From assembly GCA_947626715.1 (NCBI GenBank), contig CANQTG010000007.1:1-46029 (forward strand): a stretch of 46,029 nt of DNA. Direction: 5' to 3'. The notes below the pieces were generated by a model. The model was given only the letters and a program-made list of their open reading frames with translations. It was not told the DNA's origin and did not search any database. Of the stretch, positions 26,747 to 35,656 are shown in pieces (position 1 is the stretch's first letter; each line of letters starts with the position of its first letter). The translations under genes were made by a program, and so were the position numbers. Origin of the DNA: an uncultured Lachnospiraceae bacterium. GTDB taxonomy: Bacteria; Bacillota; Clostridia; Lachnospirales; Lachnospiraceae.

Positions 26747-28063
26747 ATGGACTTATATGAAAAACTGACCGGCAGGCGGGAAAAGCTTTCCCTTGTGGGA
26801 CTGGGATACGTGGGGATGCCGATCGCGGCGGCCTTTTCCAGAAAGCTTGACGTGATCGGGTTTGATCTAAATGAGAAGAAGATTGCCTTATACCGAAAGG
26901 GCGTCGACCCGACGAAGGAGATCGGGGACGAGGCGATCTCAAAGTGCGGCGTTGCGTTTACCAGCGACGAGAGAAGGCTGCGGGAAGCCAGATTCCATAT
27001 CGTGGCGGTCCCTACGCCCGTAAATCCCGATCATACGCCCGATCTTGAGCCGGTGGAGGGCGCGAGCCGTATTCTGGGGCGCAACCTGACAAAGGGCTCT
27101 GTGGTCGTATTTGAGTCTACCGTATATCCGGGGGTAACGGAGGATATCTGCGTCCCGATCCTAGAAAAAGAGTCCGGCCTGAAATGCGGCGTGGATTTTA
27201 AGGTCGGCTATTCGCCGGAGCGTATCAATCCCGGGGATAAGGTGCACAGGCTGGAAACGATCACGAAGGTGGTCTCCGGCATGGACGCGGAGACGCTGGA
27301 CGTGGTGGCAAAGGTGTACGAGCTGGTCGTCGGGGCGGGGGTCTACAGAGCCTCTTCCATCAAGGTGGCGGAGGCGGCGAAGGTCATCGAGAACAGCCAG
27401 CGCGATATCAATATCGCCTTTATGAACGAGCTGTCCATCATATTCAATAAAATGGGGATCGATACGAAGTCCGTACTGGAGGCGGCGGGGACAAAGTGGA
27501 ATTTTATGAAATTCTCGCCGGGCCTTGTGGGCGGGCACTGTATCGGCGTCGACCCGTATTACCTGACCTATAAGGCGGAGCAGCTTGGCTATCATTCGCA
27601 GATCATTCTTTCGGGGCGGCGGATCAACGACGATATGGGAAAATATGTAGCGGAGAGTCTCGTGAAGAATCTGATCCGGGCGGATATCCCCGTCAGGGGG
27701 GCAAGGGTGGCGATACTTGGCTTTACCTTTAAGGAGAACTGCCCCGATACGCGCAATACAAAGGTGATCGATATCGTGCGGGAGCTGCGCGAATACGGGA
27801 TCGAACCGATGATAGCCGATCCGGTGGCGGACTGCGCGGAGGCGGAGCGGGAGTACGGGATCGTCTTTACCGAAAGCGCCAAGATCAGGAATGCGGACGC
27901 CGTTATCCTAGCGGTTTCCCATGCGGAATATACCGCGCTGACCATGAAAGAGATCGAAGCGTTTTATGCAAAGGGCGAAAAGGCCAAAGTGCTTGTGGAT
28001 ATCAAGGGGATCTTAGACAAAGAAGCGTATGAGCAGGCGGGATACCTGTACTGGCGCCTGTAA
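26747..28063 (+). CDS. tviB: UDP-N-acetylhexosamine 6-dehydrogenase (TviB/WbpA-like)
   Basis: NAD-dependent oxidation of UDP-GlcNAc (or UDP-GalNAc) C6 to the uronic acid. The 438-residue protein has GLGYVGMPIAAAF at about 18-30, VAVPTPVNPDH, ESTVYPGVTEDIC, YSPERINPGDK and the catalytic C265 in GGHCIGVDPYYL. The last of these, followed by TYKAEQLGYHS, is typical of the TviB/VipA/WbpA group rather than UDP-glucose dehydrogenase. A GGAG site precedes ATG 26747. The 4-epimerase two genes on would convert the product to UDP-GalNAcA, as in Vi antigen synthesis. Confidence 0.9.
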   Translation: MDLYEKLTGRREKLSLVGLGYVGMPIAAAFSRKLDVIGFDLNEKKIALYRKGVDPTKEIGDEAISKCGVAFTSDERRLREARFHIVAVPTPVNPDHTPDLEPVEGASRILGRNLTKGSVVVFESTVYPGVTEDICVPILEKESGLKCGVDFKVGYSPERINPGDKVHRLETITKVVSGMDAETLDVVAKVYELVVGAGVYRASSIKVAEAAKVIENSQRDINIAFMNELSIIFNKMGIDTKSVLEAAGTKWNFMKFSPGLVGGHCIGVDPYYLTYKAEQLGYHSQIILSGRRINDDMGKYVAESLVKNLIRADIPVRGARVAILGFTFKENCPDTRNTKVIDIVRELREYGIEPMIADPVADCAEAEREYGIVFTESAKIRNADAVILAVSHAEYTALTMKEIEAFYAKGEKAKVLVDIKGILDKEAYEQAGYLYWRL

Positions 28064-28069
28064 GGGCCC

Positions 28070-29566
28070 ATGTTCCCGGCTCATCAAACGGCGGCGGATA
28101 TGAGAATGGATAGACATGATTCGCAACGGGCGCTTTATGGGAAACAGGCGGGACGGTATCTTCTGCCGGGCGCTTTTGCGGCGTTCTTTTGTATTATGTG
28201 GTATGTTTCACCGGTGGGGATATATCCCGATTCCGGCTCCTATATTGCCATGCAGGAAGGGCGGGAACCGCTTTATCCGCTGTTCCTTGCCTTCTTTCGC
28301 TTTGTCTTTCGCGAGAAGGATACGCTGGTATGGCTGGCCTCTTCGGGACAGCTTGAGAGTGAGAAGGCGATGGAGCTGATCCGCAGATGGCCGGCTCTTC
28401 GGGTCTCCATGCTGGCGCAGAGTCTGTTCGCCGCTTTTTCCTGCTGCTATCTGACCGCGGCGATACGCCGGAGCTTTGCGACGGGCCGTTTCTTTACCGG
28501 ATTGACGGCGCTGTGCACGCTGATCCCCTATGTGCTGACGCCGCTGGCCTCTTCCTCGCACATGACGTTAAATACGGCTGTCCTGACAGAGGGGCTGACC
28601 TTTCCCGCCTTTGCTGTCTTTTCGGGCTGTATGATACGGGGCTTTTTTGCGCGGGAAGGAAAGCCGCGCTTTTATGGGGCCGCATGGCTGTGGGCGCTTC
28701 TGCTGGTCCTGACCCGCAACCAGATGCTGGTGGCGTTCGCCGTCTGGTGTCTGGTCCTGCTTTTTGAGCTGCTGCGGAGCAGGAACGGGAAATACGCGCT
28801 GGTCTTAGCCTTAGCCGTCCTGCTTTTTTTCGGAGGGCGCACGGCGGCGGGACGCCTCTATAACGGCTTTTTCCATCCGGGCTATATGGGGACCGATACG
28901 GGGAGCTATAATATTTTGACGACGCTTTTGTACTTATCGGATCGATCGGATGCGTCCGCCCTGAGCGATCCCGGCGAGCGGGAGCTGTTTTTGGAAATGC
29001 ATGAGCGGATGGAAGCGGGGGAAATGACGAGAGCGTTCGCGCCGGAGGGCGTATTGGGACGCGCTTACCACTATGAGGACTATTATGATACGATCGGCTT
29101 TGCGATCCAGCAGCCGCTTTTGTTCGGGTATGCGGAGGAAAGCGGTGCTCCTAAGGAGGAGATATTAAACGAGGTGGTCCGGATCGCGGGGCATATGGAC
29201 AGAGAGCTTATGCCGGGTCTGCTTGGGGCTTATCTTTCCAATTATCTTGCGTCGGTGTTAAACGGTCTGACGCGCTCGATCTCGGCAAACGGCGTCGTTA
29301 TGGGGATCTATTCCGCGGCGGCTTACCTGTCTGCGGCGGCGCTTATGCTGTGTTTATTTTACAGGGACAGGAAAAGCAGGGCGGCTTATCTGATGCTGTT
29401 TGCGCTTCTTATGATAATCGTCAATGTGTCCGCGACTTCGCTGATGATCATGTGCCTGTCGCGGTATATGATCTATAATACGGCTTTGTTTTATATCGCG
29501 GGCCTTTTGTGCTTGCGGGAATGGATCGGCGGCAGGGCGCCTGCCGGGAAAAAAGGGAGGATATGA
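28070..29566 (+). CDS. Multi-pass membrane protein, GT-C-like, unknown acceptor
   Basis: A protein of up to 498 residues with about 9-10 hydrophobic segments. Between the first two helices is IYPDSGSYIAM followed by EGREPLYPLFLAFFRFVF, an arrangement common in RgtA/B/C/D-like GT-C proteins. A loop of about 110 residues near 280-390 is soluble and rich in acidic residues. The start is uncertain: ATG 28070 follows AAGGG closely, while 28100 and 28106 would shorten it by 10-12 residues. It stands between the two uronate genes and just before tviC, suggesting it handles the uronate-containing glycan, but this is only context. Confidence 0.7.
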   Translation: MFPAHQTAADMRMDRHDSQRALYGKQAGRYLLPGAFAAFFCIMWYVSPVGIYPDSGSYIAMQEGREPLYPLFLAFFRFVFREKDTLVWLASSGQLESEKAMELIRRWPALRVSMLAQSLFAAFSCCYLTAAIRRSFATGRFFTGLTALCTLIPYVLTPLASSSHMTLNTAVLTEGLTFPAFAVFSGCMIRGFFAREGKPRFYGAAWLWALLLVLTRNQMLVAFAVWCLVLLFELLRSRNGKYALVLALAVLLFFGGRTAAGRLYNGFFHPGYMGTDTGSYNILTTLLYLSDRSDASALSDPGERELFLEMHERMEAGEMTRAFAPEGVLGRAYHYEDYYDTIGFAIQQPLLFGYAEESGAPKEEILNEVVRIAGHMDRELMPGLLGAYLSNYLASVLNGLTRSISANGVVMGIYSAAAYLSAAALMLCLFYRDRKSRAAYLMLFALLMIIVNVSATSLMIMCLSRYMIYNTALFYIAGLLCLREWIGGRAPAGKKGRI

Positions 29567-29567
29567 T

Positions 29568-30551
29568 ATGGGATATCGGCAGCTAAGATTTCCTAAGGAT
29601 AGCGTGTTTTTGGTGACGGGAGGAGCGGGCTTTATCGGCTCGAATCTGTGCGAGGCGCTTACCGATATGGGGTATCGGGTGCGCTGTCTGGACAATCTCT
29701 CGACCGGGAAGCAGGAAAATGTGGATTTTTTATCGGACAGGGAGAACTATACGTTTCTCCGCGGGGATATCCGGGATCTGGATACCTGTATGGAAGCGTG
29801 CGGGGGCGTAAGCTATGTGCTGAATCAGGCGGCGTGGGGCAGCGTGCCGCGCAGTATCGAAATGCCGCTTTTGTACGAGGAGATCAATATCGCGGGAACG
29901 CTGCATATGATGGAAGCGGCGAGGCGGCAGGGCGTTAAAAAATTTGTGTTCGCTTCCAGTTCCTCGGTCTATGGGGATCATCCGACGCTGCCTAAGGTAG
30001 AAGGGCAGGAAGGGAATCTGCTTTCCCCGTATGCGCTGACGAAACGGGTGGACGAGGAATACGGAAAGCTCTATCATAAGCTGTACGGCCTAGATACCTA
30101 TGCGCTGCGGTATTTTAATGTGTTCGGCAGACGGCAGGACCCGGACGGCGCTTATGCGGCGGTGATCCCGAAATTTATCCGGCAGCTTCTTGCGGGAGAG
30201 AGGCCGACGATCAACGGCGACGGCAGGCAGTCGAGGGATTTTACCTATATCGACAATGTGATCGAAGCGAATCTGCGGGCGTGCCTTGCGCCCTCCGAGG
30301 CGGCCGGAGAGGCCTTTAATATCGCGTACGGCGGCAGGGAATATCTGATCGATATCTATCATGAGCTGTGCAGGGCGCTGGGAAAGGAGATCGAGCCGAA
30401 GTTCGGGCCGGAGCGGGCGGGCGATATCAAACATTCCAACGCGGATATCGGCAAGGCCAGAAGACTTTTGGGGTATGATCCCGATTACGATTTTGCGGCA
30501 GGTATCTCGCTTGCGATCGAATGGTATAAGGAAAATCTGGCGGAGAGATAA
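29568..30551 (+). CDS. tviC: UDP-GlcNAc(A) 4-epimerase (TviC/WbpP-like)
   Basis: An extended SDR epimerase of 327 residues. GGAGFIGSNLCEAL at the N-terminus binds NAD, QAAWGSVPRSIEMP is characteristic of the WbpP/TviC group, and SSSSVYG plus YALTK give the catalytic Ser, Tyr and Lys. It inverts C4 of UDP-GlcNAc or UDP-GlcNAcA; paired with TviB it would supply UDP-GalNAcA. GGGAGG at 29555-29560 lies seven bases before ATG 29568, and the previous gene ends one base earlier. Confidence 0.9.
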   Translation: MGYRQLRFPKDSVFLVTGGAGFIGSNLCEALTDMGYRVRCLDNLSTGKQENVDFLSDRENYTFLRGDIRDLDTCMEACGGVSYVLNQAAWGSVPRSIEMPLLYEEINIAGTLHMMEAARRQGVKKFVFASSSSVYGDHPTLPKVEGQEGNLLSPYALTKRVDEEYGKLYHKLYGLDTYALRYFNVFGRRQDPDGAYAAVIPKFIRQLLAGERPTINGDGRQSRDFTYIDNVIEANLRACLAPSEAAGEAFNIAYGGREYLIDIYHELCRALGKEIEPKFGPERAGDIKHSNADIGKARRLLGYDPDYDFAAGISLAIEWYKENLAER

Positions 30552-30554
30552 TGT

Positions 30555-31619
30555 ATGACAAGGATGCTCCATATCGTAGGTTCCATGTCGCCAAGCGGCA
30601 TTGGAAATTATATCATGAATGTGTATCGGAATATCGACAGACAAAAGGTGCAGTTTGATTTTATCGTACATGAGCACAGGGATGTCAGCTTTGATGAAGA
30701 GATCGCGTCGCTGGGAGGCAGGCTTTTCTATGTGACGAGGAAGGCGGTCAGCCCGTTTAAGAATTTTTGGGAAATTCGGAATGTGGTAAAAAAAGGGAAT
30801 TATGATATCGTGTTCCGCCATACGGATATCGCGACGGTGGCGCTCGATCTGCTGGCGGCGAAGCTCGGCGGGGCGGGCGTGCGGATCGCGCACTCCCATT
30901 CCACGAGCACATCCGCCGCGGGGATGCACCGTTTGTTCCGGCCGCTTTTAAACGCGCTGTGTACGGAGCGCTTCGCCTGCTCCGAGCAGGCCGGGAGATG
31001 GCTGTACGGCGGGAAACGCTTTGAAGTCATTCCTAACGCCATTGATCTTTCGGAGTTTTCCTATGACAGGGAGAGCAGGGAAGAGACGCGCAGGCGGGAG
31101 GGCCTTGCGGATGCGTTCGTAGTCGGACATGTCGGCAATCTGCTGCCGGTCAAGAACCATCTGTTTATGCTGGAGATCATGGCGGAGCTGATAAAGCGAA
31201 GGCCGGATGCGAAGCTGCTGTTTGTGGGGGACGGTGCGATGCGTGCGCAGATCGAGGAAAGGAAAAAGGCGCTCGGGCTGGGCGGTCAGGTCGTCCTTAT
31301 GGGGGTGCGCACGGATACGGCGGCGCTGCTGCGGGCGATGGACGTATTTTTATTCCCGTCTCTGTATGAAGGGCTGCCGATTGCGCTGGTGGAAGCGCAG
31401 TGCTGCGATCTGCCCTGTCTGATCTCGGATACGGTCGCGGATGAGGCCGTGGTGACGCAGGATGTCCAGAAGCTGTCCCTGCAAAGCCCTCCTTCTAAAT
31501 GGGCGGAAAGGATCGCCGCGCTGGCCGGAAGGGAAAGAAGGGCGGCGGATCGTGAGCTGTTTGCGGAAAAGGGATTTGATATCCGCAGCATGGTGAAAAG
31601 ATATGAGGAATTGGCATGA
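30555..31619 (+). CDS. GT4 glycosyltransferase, EpsF-like
   Basis: A 354-residue GT-B fold enzyme. MLHIVGSMSPSGIGNYIMN at the start, AHSHST near 114, SEQAGRWLYG, GHVGNLLPVKNHLFMLE in the middle and PSLYEGLPIALVEAQCCDLP at the donor site match EpsF and related capsule transferases. It likely adds a hexose or HexNAc during cytoplasmic assembly. It begins three bases after tviC and overlaps the next gene by ATGA. Confidence 0.87.
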   Translation: MTRMLHIVGSMSPSGIGNYIMNVYRNIDRQKVQFDFIVHEHRDVSFDEEIASLGGRLFYVTRKAVSPFKNFWEIRNVVKKGNYDIVFRHTDIATVALDLLAAKLGGAGVRIAHSHSTSTSAAGMHRLFRPLLNALCTERFACSEQAGRWLYGGKRFEVIPNAIDLSEFSYDRESREETRRREGLADAFVVGHVGNLLPVKNHLFMLEIMAELIKRRPDAKLLFVGDGAMRAQIEERKKALGLGGQVVLMGVRTDTAALLRAMDVFLFPSLYEGLPIALVEAQCCDLPCLISDTVADEAVVTQDVQKLSLQSPPSKWAERIAALAGRERRAADRELFAEKGFDIRSMVKRYEELA

Positions 31620-32569
31620 ACAGGCTGCGCAAACGTTTTCAGAGAATGATAAGCTGCGAATACTGGAGGATCGCGTACAGAAAAAGAAGGGAAGGCGCGG
31701 ATCTTCTGCACGCGGGGCCGGAGGATGAGATAGAGGGATTTTCCCTTCTGCCGGGGAAGAGATTCATCACGCAGGCCGATCCCTTCCTGTACCGGTATGA
31801 GGGTGAGAACTGGCTCTTTTATGAAAGACAGGATCTGACCGATATGAAAGGGACGCTGTGGTGCGTAAATCTGGACAGGCCGTCGGATCCGCCCCGCCTT
31901 GTGCTGGAAGAGGCGTTCCATCTCTCTTATCCCCAGATATTTGAGTATGCGGGGCATATCTATCTGCTGCCGGAGACGCGCGGCGCGGGCGATGTCCGCC
32001 TGTATGTCTGCGAGCGTTTTCCCGATAAATGGAAACTGGCGGAGACCTTATTCGAGCTTTCCGCGGTGGATACGACGATATTTCCAAAAGGCGCTTCTGG
32101 CGGCTCTGGCGCGCCGGGGGCGTTAGACGGCGAAAACCCGGCGTATTATGTCTTTACCTATACGCAGGGGCGGCTGGAAATTTATCTCTGCGAGACAAAG
32201 CGGGAGAGATTCTGCTTGAAACGGAAAGTGAGGATCTATTCTTCGAAGCCCTCGAAAACGCTTCGTCCCGGGGGCGCGCTGTTATCGGAAGGAGAGAGCC
32301 TGTACCGCCCCGCGCAGGACTGCAGCGATTACTACGGACAGGAGCTGATTATCAATAAGATCGACAGGCTCGATGAGCGGGGCTTTGCCGAGCACGAATA
32401 CTGCCGCCTGCGGCCCTCCAGACTGAAGCTGGCGCATGTTAATGCGGTCGGGCTCCATACCTATAACCGCAGCGGCGACTATGAGGTGATCGATCTTCTG
32501 CACCGGGAGCGCGGCTTCTGGACGATATGCAAAAAAATAGAATGGAAGCTCAGGGGGAACAAAGGATGA
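31616..32569 (+). CDS. Predicted beta-propeller protein (GINT1 N-terminal-like)
   Basis: A 317-residue soluble protein. ITQADPFLYRYEGENWLFYER, FHLSYPQIFEYAGHIYLLPET and LYRPAQDCSDYYGQ are repeating blade-like segments resembling the N-terminal domain of glucosamine inositolphosphorylceramide transferase-type proteins, which has a GH43/GH68-like five-bladed propeller shape. In bacterial glycan loci this domain accompanies sugar transferases, and some versions are fused to formyltransferase domains. A catalytic role here is unproven. It is coupled at both ends (ATGA overlaps at 31616 and 32566) to GT4 genes. I am fairly sure of the family resemblance and unsure of the function. Confidence 0.65.
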   Translation: MNRLRKRFQRMISCEYWRIAYRKRREGADLLHAGPEDEIEGFSLLPGKRFITQADPFLYRYEGENWLFYERQDLTDMKGTLWCVNLDRPSDPPRLVLEEAFHLSYPQIFEYAGHIYLLPETRGAGDVRLYVCERFPDKWKLAETLFELSAVDTTIFPKGASGGSGAPGALDGENPAYYVFTYTQGRLEIYLCETKRERFCLKRKVRIYSSKPSKTLRPGGALLSEGESLYRPAQDCSDYYGQELIINKIDRLDERGFAEHEYCRLRPSRLKLAHVNAVGLHTYNRSGDYEVIDLLHRERGFWTICKKIEWKLRGNKG

Positions 32570-33654
32570 AAAAGACCATTGTATTTTATATCGCGACGCT
32601 GACAAGAGGCGGGGCGGAGCGCGTTATCGTCAGCCTTGCAAATTACTTTTACAGGCAGGGCTATGAGGTCTGGCTGGCGACGCTGGAAGAGGACGAGGGA
32701 CTGTATCCGATAGAGGATGGGATCCGCAGAGTGGTATTTAAGTATTCGCAAAGGGGAGGGCTTCTGGGCCGTATACGGGCGGCGAAGAGGCGTATCACGG
32801 GGCTTCGCCGGCTCCTGAAAACGACGCAGGCGCAGGCTCTGGTCTCCTTTATCGGGAAGACCAATCTCCGGGCGATCCTAGCGGCGCTTGGGACGAAAAC
32901 AAAGGTCTTCGTGTCGGTGCGCAGCGCGCCGGAGCGGGAATATGCGGGCGCTCTGCAGAGGCTGCTGGCCAAAGGCCTGTTTTGTCTGGCGGACGGGATC
33001 GTGTTCCAATCGGAGGGCGCAAAGGGATTTTTCCCGAAAACGGCGCAGAAAAAATCCCGTATCCTATACAATCCGCTCTCGCCGGAGTTCATAAGGCCGC
33101 TTTTTTCGGGAAAGCGCAGAGACGAGATCGTAACGGTAGGGAGAATGGACGAGGTAAAGAATCATGCGCTCTTGATAGGGGCCTTTGCGATTGTAAAGGA
33201 GAGCTATCCCGGCCTGCGCCTTACGATCTACGGGGACGGGGAGCAGATGGAGGCGGTGAAAGAGCAGGCGCGCGCGCTGGGACTGTCCGAATCGGTGAAC
33301 CTGCCGGGGGACTGCGGCGGGATCGCGGAAAAAATACAGGACGCCAGGATATTCGTCCTGTCCTCCAATTATGAAGGGATGCCGAACGCAGTGGCGGAGG
33401 CGTTCGCTTTGGGGATCCCGGTGGTATCGACCGACTGCCCGAGCGGCGGGGCGAAAATGCTGATCGGAGACGAGGAAAGGGGGCTTCTCGTGCCGGTCGG
33501 GGATGCCGAGGCAATGGCGGCGGCTATCCTGCGGATACTGGATCACCCCGAGCTGGAAGAAAAGCTGCGCGCAGAAGCGTATCATTTCAGCGAGACGCTC
33601 CACCTTGATAAGATCGGTCAGATGTGGAAAGAGTATATAGAAGAAACGTGTTAA
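32566..33654 (+). CDS. GT4 glycosyltransferase, first of a tandem pair
   Basis: A 362-residue GT-B enzyme. FYIATLTRGGAERVIVSLANYF opens it, SFIGKTNLRAI and VSVRSAPEREY follow, VTVGRMDEVKNHALLI starts the second half and SSNYEGMPNAVAEAFALG is the donor-site E-x7-E motif. It shares layout and many stretches with the next gene, including 28 identical bases. Start 32566 follows CAGGGGGAAC and overlaps the upstream stop. Probably adds one residue of the repeat unit; donor unknown. Confidence 0.87.
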   Translation: MKKTIVFYIATLTRGGAERVIVSLANYFYRQGYEVWLATLEEDEGLYPIEDGIRRVVFKYSQRGGLLGRIRAAKRRITGLRRLLKTTQAQALVSFIGKTNLRAILAALGTKTKVFVSVRSAPEREYAGALQRLLAKGLFCLADGIVFQSEGAKGFFPKTAQKKSRILYNPLSPEFIRPLFSGKRRDEIVTVGRMDEVKNHALLIGAFAIVKESYPGLRLTIYGDGEQMEAVKEQARALGLSESVNLPGDCGGIAEKIQDARIFVLSSNYEGMPNAVAEAFALGIPVVSTDCPSGGAKMLIGDEERGLLVPVGDAEAMAAAILRILDHPELEEKLRAEAYHFSETLHLDKIGQMWKEYIEETC

Positions 33655-33670
33655 AGAAGGAGAGGCGCGT

Positions 33671-34810
33671 ATGGACGACGGCGTGCGGATTAAGAAAATA
33701 GCGTTTTTGATCAACAGTCTGGGAAAGGGCGGCGCGGAACACGTCGTCGTCAATCTGGCAGCGCATTTTTCCGCTCTTGGCTGCAAGATCCTGCTTGTGA
33801 CCTCCCGGAGGCTGGCGGAGGAATATGAACTGCGCTTCGCGGCGGAAAGAAGGCTTTTGGAGGAGGAGATCGCCGGCGCGCCTTTGGGAAGAGCGGGCCG
33901 GATCCCGGCGCGGGCCGCAGTGCTGCGGCGTATCTGGAAGGAGGAACGGCCGGATGTGATCCTCTCGTTTATCGGAAAGCTGAATCTATATGCGCTGATC
34001 TCGGCGGCCGGGCTGCGGATCCCGGTGATCGTGTCGGTGCGCAGCGACCCGGCGCGGGAATATCCGTCCCGCTTGCAGAAGCGGTTGGCGGACCGGCTTT
34101 TTGCAGGGGCCGCGGGCGTTGTCTTTCAAACGAAAGACGCTATGGGGGCGTTTCCCGAGAATGTACGAAAGCATTCGGCGGTGCTGCCGAACGCGCTGGA
34201 TAAAAGCTTTGTCAGGCCGCGCTATGAAGGACGGCGCAGGGATGAGATCGTTATGGTGGGGCGGCTGGATAAGAATAAGAACCACGAGATGGCGCTGCGC
34301 GCCTTTTCGCAGCTCGCGCCGTCCTATCCGGGCCTTAGACTGACGATCTATGGCGGCGGGCTGCCGGGGAGCGATACGAGGCCGGAGTTAGAGCGCCTTG
34401 CAGAGGAGCTGGGGATCTCCGGGCGGGTGCGTTTTATGGGACGGCAGACGGATATCCGGGGAAAGATAGAGGATGCCCGTATTTTTGTTCTTACCTCCAA
34501 TTATGAAGGGATGCCGAACGCTCTTTTGGAAGCGATGGCGACGGGACTGGCGGTCGTCTCTACGGATTGCCCCTGCGGGGGACCGGCTGCCGTGATACGC
34601 GACGGGGAAAACGGGCTTTTGATCCCGGTAGGAGACGAGCGGGCGCTGACGGATGCGCTGCGCAGGATATTGGAAAACCCGGCGTTAGAAGAAAGACTAG
34701 GAAGGGAAGCGGCAAAGCTGGCACAGGAGCTTGGGCCGGAAGCGGTATGCCGGCGCTGGCAGGAGGAAATAGAAGGCAGGGTCAGAGAGTATGTTGACAA
34801 TAAATCGTAG
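33671..34810 (+). CDS. GT4 glycosyltransferase, second of a tandem pair
   Basis: A 379-residue GT-B enzyme closely related to its neighbour: INSLGKGGAEHVVVNLAAHF, SFIGKLNLYALI, VSVRSDPAREYPSR, VMVGRLDKNKNHEMAL and TSNYEGMPNALLEAMATG align segment by segment. The pair looks like a duplication that then diverged, so they may use different linkages or acceptors. AAGGAGAGG precedes ATG 33671, and the end overlaps the FemAB-like gene by 20 bases. Confidence 0.87.
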   Translation: MDDGVRIKKIAFLINSLGKGGAEHVVVNLAAHFSALGCKILLVTSRRLAEEYELRFAAERRLLEEEIAGAPLGRAGRIPARAAVLRRIWKEERPDVILSFIGKLNLYALISAAGLRIPVIVSVRSDPAREYPSRLQKRLADRLFAGAAGVVFQTKDAMGAFPENVRKHSAVLPNALDKSFVRPRYEGRRRDEIVMVGRLDKNKNHEMALRAFSQLAPSYPGLRLTIYGGGLPGSDTRPELERLAEELGISGRVRFMGRQTDIRGKIEDARIFVLTSNYEGMPNALLEAMATGLAVVSTDCPCGGPAAVIRDGENGLLIPVGDERALTDALRRILENPALEERLGREAAKLAQELGPEAVCRRWQEEIEGRVREYVDNKS

Positions 34811-35549
34811 GAAGAAGCATGGCGTGGAGTTTTGGGAGGTCTGGTACGCGGAGGAAAAATGCGGCATGGACGGGATCATTCTCTACCGGGGCGCTAAAAA
34901 GCCGATCGGCAGGGTGCTTAGGAAGGTCAGGACGCTGGTCAGCGATCTGACGCTGAGCGAGGAGGAGCTGATCGCGAAATGTCGGAAAGGGTGCCGCTAT
35001 GAGATACGCCGGGCCGCAAGGGAAAACGTTCATGCAGCGTTTAAGTCGGGCAGCGATATCACAGAGCGGGATATCGAGGCTTTCTGCGATTTTTTCATAG
35101 AGTTCTGGAAGAGCAAGGGCATGGAGGCGGAGCACTATGAAAAATATCGGGAAGAGATCGAAACCTATGTGCGCGCAGGCGCGTTCGCGATTACGACGGC
35201 GGATATAAACGGAAAGGCGCTGGTCTACCATACCTATATCGTAGGGGATACTTTCGTACGTTCCTATCAGTCTGCTTCCTTGTTCCGTAATGAGGAAATC
35301 AGTGCGCGGATTGTAGGGATCGCCAATCGGTATCTGCACAAAGCGGATATGATGTATTTTAAGGAAATGGGCAAGACGGTCTATGACTGGGGCGGGGCCG
35401 GGCTGCAGGAAGAGGTAAAAAGCATTACGGATTTCAAGGAATCCTTTGGAGGAGAAGAGCTTTACTATTATGACTGCGAAGATGCGGTCGGACTGCGGGC
35501 GGAGGCGGTCAAGGGCGTTATCGATCTGATCGGGGCTATTATGGATTAA
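34791..35549 (+). CDS. FemAB/GNAT-6-like acyl- or aminoacyltransferase
   Basis: A 252-residue protein of the FemAB-like GNAT superfamily. CRYEIRRAARENVHAAF resembles the RxxRRA region, the C-terminal half has YHTYIVGDTFVRSYQSAS, YDWGGAGLQEEVKSI and DFKESFGGEE, the last being a hallmark of this group. Classical members add amino acids from aminoacyl-tRNA to peptidoglycan; others attach amino acids or acyl groups to glycans. It overlaps the second GT4 gene, so a role in modifying an amino sugar of this glycan is plausible. It is shorter than true FemA/B (about 420), suggesting a single GNAT-like core. Confidence 0.75.
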   Translation: MLTINRRKKHGVEFWEVWYAEEKCGMDGIILYRGAKKPIGRVLRKVRTLVSDLTLSEEELIAKCRKGCRYEIRRAARENVHAAFKSGSDITERDIEAFCDFFIEFWKSKGMEAEHYEKYREEIETYVRAGAFAITTADINGKALVYHTYIVGDTFVRSYQSASLFRNEEISARIVGIANRYLHKADMMYFKEMGKTVYDWGGAGLQEEVKSITDFKESFGGEELYYYDCEDAVGLRAEAVKGVIDLIGAIMD

Positions 35550-35588
35550 CGGCATTCCATAGCATATGCATGTGCGCTTAAAGAAAGG

Positions 35589-35635
35589 TTTTTTGCGGGT
35601 ATGGTCGGAAACAGTGACCGGCGATACGCAAAAAA
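35589..35635 (+). other. Imperfect inverted repeat in the gap before the DUF2334 gene
   Basis: TTTTTTGCG (35589-35597) pairs with CGCAAAAAA (35627-35635); inside, TAT pairs with ATA and CGG with CCG around the nine-base loop AAACAGTGA (35609-35617), with a GG bulge and one mismatch. T-run first and A-run last is the wrong order for an intrinsic terminator on either strand. It ends seven bases before the GGAGGGA ribosome site (35643-35649), so it could affect translation or RNA stability. Confidence 0.6.
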
Positions 35636-35656
35636 CAGTAATGGAGGGACAAGAGA

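Noticed and set aside
35589-35635. Intrinsic terminator after the FemAB-like gene
   Set aside because: The stem starts with Ts and ends with As, the reverse of a terminator on either strand.
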